From NCBI GenBank assembly GCA_022822905.1, contig JAJDYE010000019.1, positions 1-41,369 on the forward strand: a DNA stretch of 41,369 nt. The letters are read 5' to 3'. Position 1 is the first letter of the stretch. The number at the start of each line of letters is the position of its first letter. A program made the position numbers and the translations under genes. This stretch comes from Acidimicrobiia bacterium. GTDB lineage: Bacteria > Actinomycetota > Acidimicrobiia > Acidimicrobiales > Bin134. Shown in pieces: positions 1 to 7,343 of this stretch. Under the pieces are notes generated by a model. That model made no database searches. It had not been told where the DNA came from and saw only the letters and a program-made list of their open reading frames with translations.

Positions 1-60
1 CCGATCGGCCTCCCGGAGCTTGCGGACAATCTGCTCGGGCGTGTGCCTTCGCCTCGCCAT
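1..60 (-). CDS. IS3-family transposase OrfA, N-terminal fragment (partial at window edge)
   Basis: Twenty codons are visible from an ATG at 60, beginning MARRRHTPEQIVRKLREADR. This is the conserved opening of IS3-family OrfA, a helix-turn-helix protein that binds the inverted repeats and is normally joined to the OrfB DDE integrase by a -1 frameshift. A strong Shine-Dalgarno GGAGGAGGA precedes the start. The remainder lies beyond base 1, so whether the element is intact cannot be judged. Confidence 0.8.
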   Translation of the reverse strand, partial: MARRRHTPEQIVRKLREADR

Positions 61-134
61 AGTCGTGATCCTCCTCCATCCAGCAATACTGGACAACGAA
101 CTCTCACAACAGGCGGACCAAACTCAGGGGGTCA
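1..134 (-). mobile_element. IS3-family insertion sequence, left terminus (element continues outside window)
   Basis: The minus strand carries a terminal inverted-repeat-like end that begins TGACCCCC at 134 and reads inward towards an orfA start at 60. The TGACCCC-type tip followed within about 75 bases by an OrfA with the RRRHTPEQIVRKLREAD signature is typical of IS3-family elements. Only this end lies in the window, so orfB, the other repeat and the target duplication cannot be seen. The tip lies 12 bases from the stop codon of the neighbouring gene (147-551), so the insertion sits at that gene's 3' edge without cutting it. Confidence 0.75.
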
Positions 135-146
135 CGCCAGAGCCGC

Positions 147-551
147 TCAGGCACTGACGAGTTCAGTGACGTTCGGGGTGCATGAGTACTCTTTGACCGC
201 TAGAAGGACTTTGCGGTGGCGGCTCAACAAGACCTGCAACATCCCCATCGTGATGCTGGGGTCCACTGGGATGGGTTCGTCTTTCGAGCGGGTTTTGCCA
301 CTCTGTGTGGGAACCATGTGGATGGCAGCAGCCTTGAACCCGTCGTCGCCAATTTCTGAAACGACGATCACATTGGCACCGTCTGGGTGCAGCGTGGCCA
401 GGTCAGCGACAACATCCCCAATCAGATCGTCCTCCAGTGCCACATGGCTCGGGAGATCTTGCAGCGCACGCAGATCGCGTTCCTGCTGGTTGTTCATCCA
501 GTGGTCCATGAACGCCTTGGCGGCGTTATACCTCTGCGATACTCGATCCAA
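147..551 (-). CDS. hypothetical protein (134 aa)
   Basis: I do not recognise this protein. The start used is TTG at 551, with GGAGA about eight bases upstream. It is soluble and mixed alpha/beta: an N-terminal helical segment rich in Gln and Asp, a hydrophobic strand-like stretch (ANVIVVSEIGDDGFKAAAIH) around residues 59-78, and a basic C-terminal third (RHRKVLLAVKEYS). No signal peptide, membrane segment or obvious catalytic motif is visible. It lies 95 bases downstream of another unknown gene on the same strand (647-1024), so the two may be cotranscribed. Its stop codon is 12 bases from the end of the IS3-type element. Confidence 0.6.
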   Translation of the reverse strand: MDRVSQRYNAAKAFMDHWMNNQQERDLRALQDLPSHVALEDDLIGDVVADLATLHPDGANVIVVSEIGDDGFKAAAIHMVPTQSGKTRSKDEPIPVDPSITMGMLQVLLSRHRKVLLAVKEYSCTPNVTELVSA

Positions 552-646
552 TTGGCGTCTCCTCTCCCGGTTGTCGTCTCTACTCTTAGCAGGTCTTTTT
601 CACCCGCCCATGGGGGCGCGCTCTGATAAGGCTTGCCGCGGCTTGT

Positions 647-1024
647 CTATGCGGCCAGCAATTCGTTGACCATTTTGCATCTGCTGATCACCGTCACATC
701 GCGGCTTCGGGGCAGGCTCAGCGGCGTCCGTTTGCGAACTGGTTCAGCCACGATGTCGGCGGCGCGGAATGCCTTGCTGATGGTCGTTGTCATCTTCTTG
801 AGGGCGGCGTCAAATGAGTCGGCATCAGCAATGAGGAACCAGATGCTCAGTTCACCGGTGTCGGCCTGACCGGATACGCCTGCATCAGAGACTTGGGCGT
901 GCAGGCTGTCGGACACCTTGTCGAAAATTGCCTGGTATTCGTCATGACTCAGCGGTAGCTCTCGCCCTCCAGCCTTGCGGAGGAGTACGCCGGTGACAGT
1001 TACTTCCATGATCGGGTTGCTCAT
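647..1024 (-). CDS. hypothetical protein (125 aa)
   Basis: I do not recognise this protein. It starts at ATG 1024, behind AGGAGATGAC, a good Shine-Dalgarno sequence. Visible features are an opening beta-like segment (PIMEVTVTGVLLR), a central stretch reminiscent of a small alpha/beta fold (ELSIWFLIADADSFDAALKK), and a basic tail (RKRTPLSLPRSRDVT). The 'SIWFLIADADSFDAAL' pattern suggests a strand followed by a helix, but no family can be named. It is followed on the same strand by the hypothetical gene at 147-551. Being near an IS element and a toxin-antitoxin pair, it belongs to an accessory region. Confidence 0.6.
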   Translation of the reverse strand: MSNPIMEVTVTGVLLRKAGGRELPLSHDEYQAIFDKVSDSLHAQVSDAGVSGQADTGELSIWFLIADADSFDAALKKMTTTISKAFRAADIVAEPVRKRTPLSLPRSRDVTVISRCKMVNELLAA

Positions 1025-1541
1025 GTCATCTCCTGGGGCAAATCAGTGCGGGCATGGGCGGGAGCCGTTTCACTGGGGCAAGTCTAAGACGGGCGAAGAT
1101 AACGGGCCTCAGCAAATTGAGCCCATCCTGTTGAGCGAGTTGCCAGCGCTCGGCGACGCTGGATGCCAACCAGAAACTGTCATAGGCGTCGGTAGGGTTG
1201 TGCTATGGGATCTGGGGCTGTGACCTGCGGGAATGCGGGGGGCGGTGTGCTTGTAAATGTGCTGGGTGGGGCTGGGTGATGGTGCAGGTAGACGAGCGGT
1301 GGTGCGCCCTCCGTTGGCAGAGGGTCAGCGAGAACAATGAGCAGTTTTCGCAGAAGGCCGCGGTGAAATTAGAGCGGCAGGCAGACGAGGGCGGTTGGTC
1401 GGCCGTGGAGTTGGAACATGCCCTGCTTCAGAACCGGCAGAGAACCCTGGGCTGGCGAGACCAGTGATGTACGCCCTCTCGGAGGCAGATTGAGGCCCCA
1501 GAGGTTCGAGGGCGCGTCCGCGGAAGTAGCGTCTGGCAGCG
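1025..1541. other. gene-poor stretch, 517 bp
   Basis: No convincing gene is seen. On the minus strand an open frame from about 1197 down to a TGA at 1026-1028 translates into protein-like sequence (AYDSFWLASSVAERWQLAQQ...) and its stop falls immediately before the ATG at 1024. It has no ATG, only an internal TTG, and may be the remnant of a longer gene. Plus-strand open frames between 975 and 1600 have irregular composition and no ribosome-binding sites, and I do not believe them. Confidence 0.4.
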
Positions 1542-1850
1542 TCAGCATTCAGCCATGGCGCGGAGGGCGTCGCACATTTGATCTCGGCTACCGTCGCTGA
1601 GAGCTCCTATCTGATGGGTTAGCTGAGACTGTGGTACCGAGATGAGATTGTCGAACATGGCAACGCTGTCATATCTCAGACCTTGTTCGGGGCCAACAGA
1701 AATGATTGTCCGAGCAGAACGAAGCGTCCTCGTAATGGGGGCCACAACCACTTTGTTCAGATGAGAAATGGCCCAGTTACGGGATATGACAATCACCGGG
1801 CGCGGATCCTCAAATGGCTGCTCCATGAGCCAAATATCACCCTGCCTCAT
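1542..1850 (-). CDS. MazF/PemK-family endoribonuclease toxin
   Basis: A 102-residue protein of normal MazF/PemK length. It opens with MRQGDIWLME, the GDIW strand of the family, followed by the RPVIVISR segment and the VVVAPITRT strand that carries the active-site Thr/Arg region. The later stretch GLRYDSVAMFDNLISVP matches the family's 'SYV..dQirtv' region. Known family role: sequence-specific cleavage of mRNA or other RNA, held in check by a cognate antitoxin. The ATG at 1850 overlaps the TGA of the upstream antitoxin gene (TGATG), so the two are translationally coupled in antitoxin-toxin order. Confidence 0.85.
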   Translation of the reverse strand: MRQGDIWLMEQPFEDPRPVIVISRNWAISHLNKVVVAPITRTLRSARTIISVGPEQGLRYDSVAMFDNLISVPQSQLTHQIGALSDGSRDQMCDALRAMAEC

Positions 1851-2512
1851 CAGCTCCCCGTGTTAGCTGGTGTGTGGCGGGGAGGAGCTTCTGCAATGGG
1901 AATGCCTTCTTCGATCGCCACCGACTCCGGGATCACATCGCCTTCCTCAGTCCAGACCCATTTTTCGAATACGTCTTCGGGCTGCTGGCGGTAGGACTCG
2001 GCGCACTCCTCGTTATCTCGGGACCGGCGCACGACCTTTGCCAAACGCTCTACTGCTCGGCGAATTGCTTCGGGCCTAGTGACACCGACCTCTTCGGCCA
2101 CCAGGCGGTCGATCGCCTCATGCTGTTTGTCGCTAAACCTCAGCCGGATTCTGTCGGTGGACTCGTCTAGAACCATGCTGGGGCGGGGAGGGCATTGGCC
2201 GACGGTGATCCCCCGTTCTTCAGCTTCCTGCTCCGGTATGCACCGACCGTCTTCGGTCCACACCCATGGCTCGGGCCCGGATAGGGCGATATCCACGGCC
2301 ACTGCCGAGATCTCCTCGGGCTCTAGTTGGCGCTGCCGGCGATTGGCCTGCTCGACCTCCAGATTGGATCGCATCCGACAGATGGCCTCGTCCAGGCTCT
2401 CCACTGCCAGGCGGACCACCTCGGGGCGGGACTCCCCCACTCCTTCGGCCACAAGGTGGTCAATCGCCTCGACCTGCTTCTTGCTGAACCGCACTAGTAC
2501 CGGCGTTGCCAC
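1850..2512 (-). CDS. tandem (single-chain) ribbon-helix-helix antitoxin for the adjacent MazF-type toxin
   Basis: A 220-residue protein made of two copies of one antitoxin. Copy 1 has an RHH-like segment at about residues 4-40 (VLVRFSKKQVEAIDHLVAE) and a tail at about 83-110 (WVWTEDGRCIPE...CPPRP). Copy 2 repeats both at about 120-157 (IRLRFSDKQHEAIDRLVAE) and about 185-212 (WVWTEEGDVIPE...APPRH). RHH antitoxins are normally about 80-100 residues and bind DNA as dimers through the beta strand, with the C-terminal tail wrapping the toxin. Here one chain supplies both halves of a DNA-binding dimer and two toxin-binding tails. The start is GTG at 2512. It probably represses its own promoter, as the family does. 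Confidence 0.8.
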   Translation of the reverse strand: MATPVLVRFSKKQVEAIDHLVAEGVGESRPEVVRLAVESLDEAICRMRSNLEVEQANRRQRQLEPEEISAVAVDIALSGPEPWVWTEDGRCIPEQEAEERGITVGQCPPRPSMVLDESTDRIRLRFSDKQHEAIDRLVAEEVGVTRPEAIRRAVERLAKVVRRSRDNEECAESYRQQPEDVFEKWVWTEEGDVIPESVAIEEGIPIAEAPPRHTPANTGS

Positions 2513-2518
2513 CTGACA

Positions 2519-2549
2519 AGTATGCCCACATCGAGACCAGATTGGTCAA
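2519..2549 (-). promoter_or_regulatory. candidate promoter of the antitoxin-toxin operon, probably leaderless
   Basis: TTGACC lies at 2549-2544 and CATACT at 2524-2519 on the minus strand, with a rather long 19-base spacer. The -10 box ends six bases before the GTG start at 2512, the geometry of a leaderless actinobacterial transcript. No strong Shine-Dalgarno competes with this reading. Confidence 0.45.
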
Positions 2550-2583
2550 GAGTCTTTCAGATATTTTCAGTGCTTTTCATGAT

Positions 2584-3810
2584 TCAAGACCCCATGGGTT
2601 GGAGTTCGTCTTCTACGCCTTCTTCTTCTCGCACCAGGTTCCAGCCGAAGCGCTCGGCTAGGGCTTCGCGGCCTTCGTCGGGGCCGCTGGCGATGATCTC
2701 GTCGCCGGCATAGAGCGCGGCACTGCCCGGGGGGCGGTAGATGTAGCGGCCGGCCCGGCGGATGGCCAGCACGGTGAAGCCGGGCTCGATGTTGAGGGCC
2801 AGTTCCTTGAGCGAAGTCCCATCGGCGCCGCTGAGGCGGGCCACGGGCAGCTCGACGACCACCTCGTCGGAGTCGCCGAGGGCGATCTCCAAGATGGGGT
2901 GGACCTCTTCGCCCTGTTCCACCAGCGAGATCATTTGGCGGGCCTGATCGCCGATGTCCTCGGCGGCTTGGCCCAGGTGCAGCAGTCCCCGCAGCGGCGA
3001 GGGGTCGATGTTGTTGGACGCGGCCCGCAGCACCCACAGCTCCAACTGGTGGTTCATCTCGTCGAGGCGGCCCTCCAGAAGCCGCACCTGGGCGGCCAGG
3101 CCCCGGTCTTTGAGCACCAGCGCCGAGTAGGCCAGCCCCACCGCGGCCTCCGACAGGTCCTTCATCTCCACCAGCACGTCCACCGCCCGATCCAGATCTG
3201 AGATCCAGGGATCTTCGGGGGCCACCGGCTCCTCCCACATGGGCGCGGCGGCCAGCTGGTGCAGGCGCATGATGCCATCGGGCGACCCCCGCAAGAACAG
3301 CACGTCGCCGGGCATCATGAGCTGGTCGCCGCCCACGTCGGTGATCCAGCTGCGTTCTCGCCGGATGGCCATTACCCGCATTCCGGCCACCACGGGCAGC
3401 TCCAGGTCGCCCAGGGGGCGGCGCACCATGTGGGATCCCTCATGCACCACCAGCCGGTGGGAGATCTCCTCGGCGCTGGACAAGTCGGCCACCAGCTCGG
3501 CGGGGATGCCCAGCCGGCGGGAGACAATGCGGGAGATGTCCACCGCGTCGTTGGCGATCCGCTCGATGGCGCTAATCACCTGGAGCACCGACGACATGCC
3601 GTCGGCCTCGCGGGGATGGCGAACCGCCATGATGCACACCGCCCGCATGTCTTTGACCAGCTCGGTCATCTGCACCTCGAGCTCGTCCACCTCGGTGGCC
3701 ATGTCCGGATCGCCGAAGTACAGGGCGGCGTAGGCCAAGTCGACCATCAGCTCGGAGAGGTCTTTGGCCTCAGCGAGCATGGCTCGAAGATTGCGGGGTT
3801 TATCGTCCAT
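2584..3810 (-). CDS. duplicated PhoU / RCK_C (TrkA-C) domain protein, probable regulator of cation transport
   Basis: A 408-residue soluble protein with a repeated two-module layout. Residues ~8-100 form a PhoU-like helical domain (EAKDLSELMVDLAYAALYFGD), ~115-190 an RCK_C/TrkA-C domain (MRVMAIRRERSWITDVGGD followed by MMPGDVLFLRGSP), ~208-300 a second PhoU-like domain (EMKDLSEAAVGLAYSALVL), and ~305-395 a second RCK_C (FTVLAIRRAGRYIYRPPG, LYAGDEIIASG). RCK_C domains bind small ligands in K+ channels and transporters; PhoU helices are regulatory adaptors. No membrane segment is present, so it probably acts as a cytoplasmic partner. It lies 51 bases downstream of the MgtE-like transporter gene, which is its likely client. 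Confidence 0.8.
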   Translation of the reverse strand: MDDKPRNLRAMLAEAKDLSELMVDLAYAALYFGDPDMATEVDELEVQMTELVKDMRAVCIMAVRHPREADGMSSVLQVISAIERIANDAVDISRIVSRRLGIPAELVADLSSAEEISHRLVVHEGSHMVRRPLGDLELPVVAGMRVMAIRRERSWITDVGGDQLMMPGDVLFLRGSPDGIMRLHQLAAAPMWEEPVAPEDPWISDLDRAVDVLVEMKDLSEAAVGLAYSALVLKDRGLAAQVRLLEGRLDEMNHQLELWVLRAASNNIDPSPLRGLLHLGQAAEDIGDQARQMISLVEQGEEVHPILEIALGDSDEVVVELPVARLSGADGTSLKELALNIEPGFTVLAIRRAGRYIYRPPGSAALYAGDEIIASGPDEGREALAERFGWNLVREEEGVEDELQPMGS

Positions 3811-3861
3811 TGTCAGGTCTCTCCAAGATAGCCATCAGCACTGGAATCAGTCATTTGCCTT

Positions 3862-5118
3862 TCACCCCGCCCCTACGGCCTCAATGGCGAACACCAGGGT
3901 GAGGGCGCCCACCAAATCGAGCACCGCGGTAACCGTCGGGATGCCCACGCTGTCGGGGTCGATTCCGAAGCGGACGGCGGCAATGGTCCCGTAGTAGGCC
4001 ACGGCCACCACCACGACCACCGCCAGGATTCCGCCGATCAGCGCCACCCCCACAAGCCGTTCCACACCCGGTCCGGCTAGATCCACCAGCGATCCCGCTC
4101 CCTGCGACACCAAGGCCACAATCACGAACACCGGCAGCGCCAGCCCGATGGTCACCCCCACATCGGTGCGGGCCCCCCGCTGGGGCACAACCGAGGGGCC
4201 GATCAACCCCAGGTGGAGCTTGCTGGACAGCCGATTGGTCAAGATGCCGCCTAGAGCGCCAGCGGTGGCCAGAAAACCGGGGATCAGCACCAGCAGCACG
4301 GGGCGCTCGGAGAACACCTCGAACCGGTTCTCCACCGTGACCCCGGCCATCAGCGACAAGAACCCGGCCAATACCAACACCGGAATGGACTCCCGCAGAA
4401 CGGTCCGCAGTTCGGGGGCCTTGGAGCGGAGCGCAGCGGCCGACGACACAACCGTTACAGCCGCCAACAGCCCGGCGATCACCGGTGTGACGGTGTCGAT
4501 GCGCACCAGATAGGAAGCCAAGATGAGCGCGGGCAATGCCAGCACGTCGCCGGCTGCGGTCACCATGGGTGCGGTCACGTTGTCGGGGTCGAGACCCCAG
4601 CGCACCGATCCGGTGGCCATGCCCAGCGTCGCCAGCAGCACGAATATCGAGGCCAGCATCCCGCCCACCACCGAGATGACCACGTAGTCGGCCACGCCGA
4701 TGGCGTTTTCCACCCCGAGGTTCGATGCCATCGCCGAGGCCAAAAGGGCCAGCACCAGCGTCATTAGGAGCGTCAAGACCAACGAGGCCCAAACGTTTTG
4801 GCCCACCACGCTGGACGACCGCAGCGACAGCCGGAACGTGCCGGTGTGGATGGCGGTGCCCAGCCGGCTGCCCAGTGCTCCGAAGATCTTCCCCGGAAGC
4901 GCGATGGCCGCCGGCACGAGCAGCAGCAGGCCGGGCAGCTCGGCCAGCCGCTCGTGGCTGCGACCCAGCACCAACCCGGCGATCACGCTGGTCACCGCCA
5001 AGATACACAGCGCCCCCAGCGATTGGCGCACGCCGCGGGGGTCGGGCCCGAGGAGGCGGACCAGTTGCAGTCGGCTCCCCGACCGCCGAAGGAGAGTGAG
5101 CATTGTGCGGGAGAGCAT
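3862..5118 (-). CDS. MgtE/SLC41-type divalent cation transporter with two MgtE membrane domains
   Basis: A 418-residue, strongly hydrophobic protein of about ten membrane segments. It contains two copies of the MgtE integral-membrane domain. Half one has LLLLVPAAIALPGKIFGALG and WGLDPDNVTAPMVTAAGD; half two has LLVLIPGFLATAGALGGILT and FGIDPDSVGIPTVTAVLD. The G-x-DPD-x-V-x-x-P-x-VTA-x-x-D signature, seen twice, is the Mg2+-binding pore motif of MgtE. Bacterial MgtE proteins normally carry one such domain plus cytosolic N and CBS domains and work as dimers; those cytosolic domains are absent here and the duplication resembles eukaryotic SLC41. The regulatory role may have moved to the downstream PhoU/RCK_C protein. 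The start is ATG 5118, 20 bases after the preceding gene. Confidence 0.85.
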   Translation of the reverse strand: MLSRTMLTLLRRSGSRLQLVRLLGPDPRGVRQSLGALCILAVTSVIAGLVLGRSHERLAELPGLLLLVPAAIALPGKIFGALGSRLGTAIHTGTFRLSLRSSSVVGQNVWASLVLTLLMTLVLALLASAMASNLGVENAIGVADYVVISVVGGMLASIFVLLATLGMATGSVRWGLDPDNVTAPMVTAAGDVLALPALILASYLVRIDTVTPVIAGLLAAVTVVSSAAALRSKAPELRTVLRESIPVLVLAGFLSLMAGVTVENRFEVFSERPVLLVLIPGFLATAGALGGILTNRLSSKLHLGLIGPSVVPQRGARTDVGVTIGLALPVFVIVALVSQGAGSLVDLAGPGVERLVGVALIGGILAVVVVVAVAYYGTIAAVRFGIDPDSVGIPTVTAVLDLVGALTLVFAIEAVGAG

Positions 5119-5138
5119 GAGGGTGACTTCCCGCCCGG

Positions 5139-6068
5139 CTACCCCGCGGCGGCCTGACCCAGTTGGCGCAGACGGGCCTGGCAGTGCTCCCAGGCCCCTC
5201 CCAGGATGTCGGCCACCGGGCGCACCTCGTCGATGCGGCCCATCACCTGGCCGCCAAAGGGGACGGCCACGTCCATCTGACCGCCGAAATACTGGTCCAT
5301 GAGCCGGTCGAGGCCGGGCATCTGCACCTGGTCGTGGTGCTCCATCTCGGCGGTGAGCTCGGTGCGCAGCGCCCGCATGCCGGGCCGCCCGAACCGGTTC
5401 AACAACACGGTGTCGGTCTCCGCGGCGGCCACCACCGCCTGCTTCCAGTTGTCGTGTACCGGCGACTCGGCGGCCGACAGCATCCGGGTGCCCATCTGCA
5501 CCCCGTCGGCCCCCAGGGCCAGCGCCGCCGCCATGGACACCCCGTCGCAGATGCCCCCCGCGGCGATGACCGGCACGTCCACCTCTGCCACCACCAGCGG
5601 GGTCAGCACCATGGTGGACGAGCCGTGGGGATTCTTGAACCCGCCGCCCTCCACCCCCTCCACGATGAGGCCGTCCACCCCGGCATCCACTGCCTTGCGG
5701 GCGCCCCGCAAGGTGGGCACCACGTGGAAGACGGTGATCCCGGCGTCTTTCAGCATGGCGGTGAACCGGTTGGGGTCCCCCGCGGAGGTGGTCACAAACC
5801 CCACCTCATGGTCGATGACAAAATCGATGACAGTGGCGTCGGGCACCAGCAGTTGGGCGATGTTCACCCCCCACGGCCGGTCGGTGAGGTCGCGCATCTT
5901 GGCGATCTCCACCTTGATGTCGTCGAGCTGGCCCGAGGAGGTCTCGATGATGCCCATGGCCCCGGCGTTGGACACCGCTGAGGCCAGCTGGGCCCGGGCG
6001 ATGTAGCCCATGGGGGCCTGCACCACGGGGATGTCGATGCCCAGCAGCTCGGAAATGCGGGTTCTCAT
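5139..6068 (-). CDS. nitronate monooxygenase / 2-nitropropane dioxygenase-family flavoprotein
   Basis: A 309-residue TIM-barrel FMN enzyme of the NMO/FabK group. The opening IDIPVVQAPMGYIA is the family's first strand, with the Gln-Ala-Pro-Met FMN contact. VDGLIVEGVEGGGFKNPHGS carries the Glu-Gly-x-Glu-x-Gly-Gly segment, PVIAAGGICDG and ALALGADGVQMGTRML are the phosphate-binding strands. Known activity of the family is oxidation of alkyl nitronates to carbonyls and nitrite; many members have unknown substrates and some resemble enoyl-ACP reductase FabK. It sits between a channel-like gene (37 bases upstream) and the MgtE-like gene, all on one strand, but a functional link with ion transport is not evident. 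Confidence 0.85.
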   Translation of the reverse strand: MRTRISELLGIDIPVVQAPMGYIARAQLASAVSNAGAMGIIETSSGQLDDIKVEIAKMRDLTDRPWGVNIAQLLVPDATVIDFVIDHEVGFVTTSAGDPNRFTAMLKDAGITVFHVVPTLRGARKAVDAGVDGLIVEGVEGGGFKNPHGSSTMVLTPLVVAEVDVPVIAAGGICDGVSMAAALALGADGVQMGTRMLSAAESPVHDNWKQAVVAAAETDTVLLNRFGRPGMRALRTELTAEMEHHDQVQMPGLDRLMDQYFGGQMDVAVPFGGQVMGRIDEVRPVADILGGAWEHCQARLRQLGQAAAG

Positions 6069-6105
6069 CGCGCCAGCCTCATCGGCAACGGCGTCTTGGG
6101 TGAAA

Positions 6106-7251
6106 TCACTTTCGCCGCCCCGGGCCGAATCCCCGGCGCCGGAGCTGGCGCAGAAGCGGGGGCAGCGGGCGGCGCAGGGGCCGGTAGAACAGCGGCAGCC
6201 GGTGGTAGGGAGAGGGCCGATCCGTGCTCCACTTGCCCGGCGGCGCCGACGTGATCGAGGCCAGGCCCACCAGGCAGTTGTCGTAGTTCACCCGCCAACC
6301 GGCGAAGTCGAGCCATGCCCGCTCGCGGTCTTCCACGACGGGAACTCCGGCGCTGCGCAGCGCCTCGTAGGTGTCGTAGAACTCGTGGCGGCGCACCGTG
6401 ATCGGGGAAATGTCCTTTGGATCGGGGTCATATTCGATGGCGAAAAAGTCGGCGATGTTGCGCAAAGCCACATAGCCCGCCCGGATCATGAACGGTGTGG
6501 CGGGCGAATGGGGCACCGCCACCGTCGACAGCATTATGGCGGCCGTGTCCAAGATGCAGCCCGCGGCAACAACCCATGAGCGATCGGAGCGCACCGACCG
6601 GAAGAAGGCCAGCGCCGGATAGGTCTGGTGGGTCTCCTCGATATGGATGAACCAGTGCTCCCACTCGGTCCAGGTCTCTCCCATGTTCTCGAGGCCGCCG
6701 GTCTCGTGGGCCAGAATGATCATGGCCTCAGGCGTGGGCGGGGTTCCGGCCCTGATCTCCAGCCGGGCCACTGCGGACTCCCGAGCGCTGAACGCCATGT
6801 ACATGAGGGGCAGGAAGCTGATCAGCAGCGCCACAATGCCCAACCCAATGAGGGCCTCGCCTATCGACAGGACCAGGCTGGCCAGGTCTTCGGTGTCCCG
6901 AAAGCCCAACGTGGTGAGCGACGACCCGCTCAGCACCAACGCCTCCCGATACGGGCGCACATCCAGCGCCCAGAACATCAGCGAAAACCCGTAAATGACC
7001 CCGGTAGCCCACACCATGGGCAGCAGCATGAGGGTGGTGGGGGCATAGCGGGCCAGCACCGCGTCTTTGGCCTCATACGACTTGCGGCGGCGGGCGACCA
7101 ACGAGAACAAATGCCTCATGCCGACGTACACGAAGCGGATCAAAAGGCTCCGCTCGGCCCGGGGCACCACCACGGTTTGTATGGCGGCCAACAGCGTGCC
7201 CACTGCGATCAGAGCCCCGATCGCGAACACAACTGTCTCAGCGAAGCTCAT
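6106..7251 (-). CDS. ion-channel-like membrane protein with an atypical pore motif
   Basis: A 381-residue protein with an N-terminal membrane segment (1-27), two further hydrophobic segments around 71-95 and 128-150, and a large cytoplasmic C-terminal part. Between the last two membrane segments lies EALVLSGSSLTTLGFRD, placed exactly where a two-TM potassium channel (Ion_trans_2) has its pore helix and TVGYGD filter; here the filter reads TTLGFRD. The first 30 residues and the basic segment (RRRKSYEAKDA) follow the layout of these channels. The C-terminal region is unrecognised and ends in a very basic Pro/Arg-rich tail. It is the first gene of the minus-strand cluster and is divergent from the Rieske oxygenase gene. 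Whether it conducts ions is uncertain. Confidence 0.65.
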   Translation of the reverse strand: MSFAETVVFAIGALIAVGTLLAAIQTVVVPRAERSLLIRFVYVGMRHLFSLVARRRKSYEAKDAVLARYAPTTLMLLPMVWATGVIYGFSLMFWALDVRPYREALVLSGSSLTTLGFRDTEDLASLVLSIGEALIGLGIVALLISFLPLMYMAFSARESAVARLEIRAGTPPTPEAMIILAHETGGLENMGETWTEWEHWFIHIEETHQTYPALAFFRSVRSDRSWVVAAGCILDTAAIMLSTVAVPHSPATPFMIRAGYVALRNIADFFAIEYDPDPKDISPITVRRHEFYDTYEALRSAGVPVVEDRERAWLDFAGWRVNYDNCLVGLASITSAPPGKWSTDRPSPYHRLPLFYRPLRRPLPPLLRQLRRRGFGPGRRK

Positions 7252-7343
7252 ACCCGCACCAGAATACGGGACTCCCGCTTACGCCTTGTTCAACCTCGAT
7301 GACTGCCCGGCTTGGATTGCCCGCCTACCACTACTGTTTAGCC

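Noticed and set aside
975..1600. Plus-strand open frames in the 1025-1541 gap
   Set aside because: Short, overlapping in different frames, no Shine-Dalgarno and odd composition.
5163..5981. Long plus-strand open frame opposite the nitronate monooxygenase gene
   Set aside because: It is a high-GC shadow: His/Gly-rich translation, no motifs and no ribosome-binding site, while the minus strand has a full family match.
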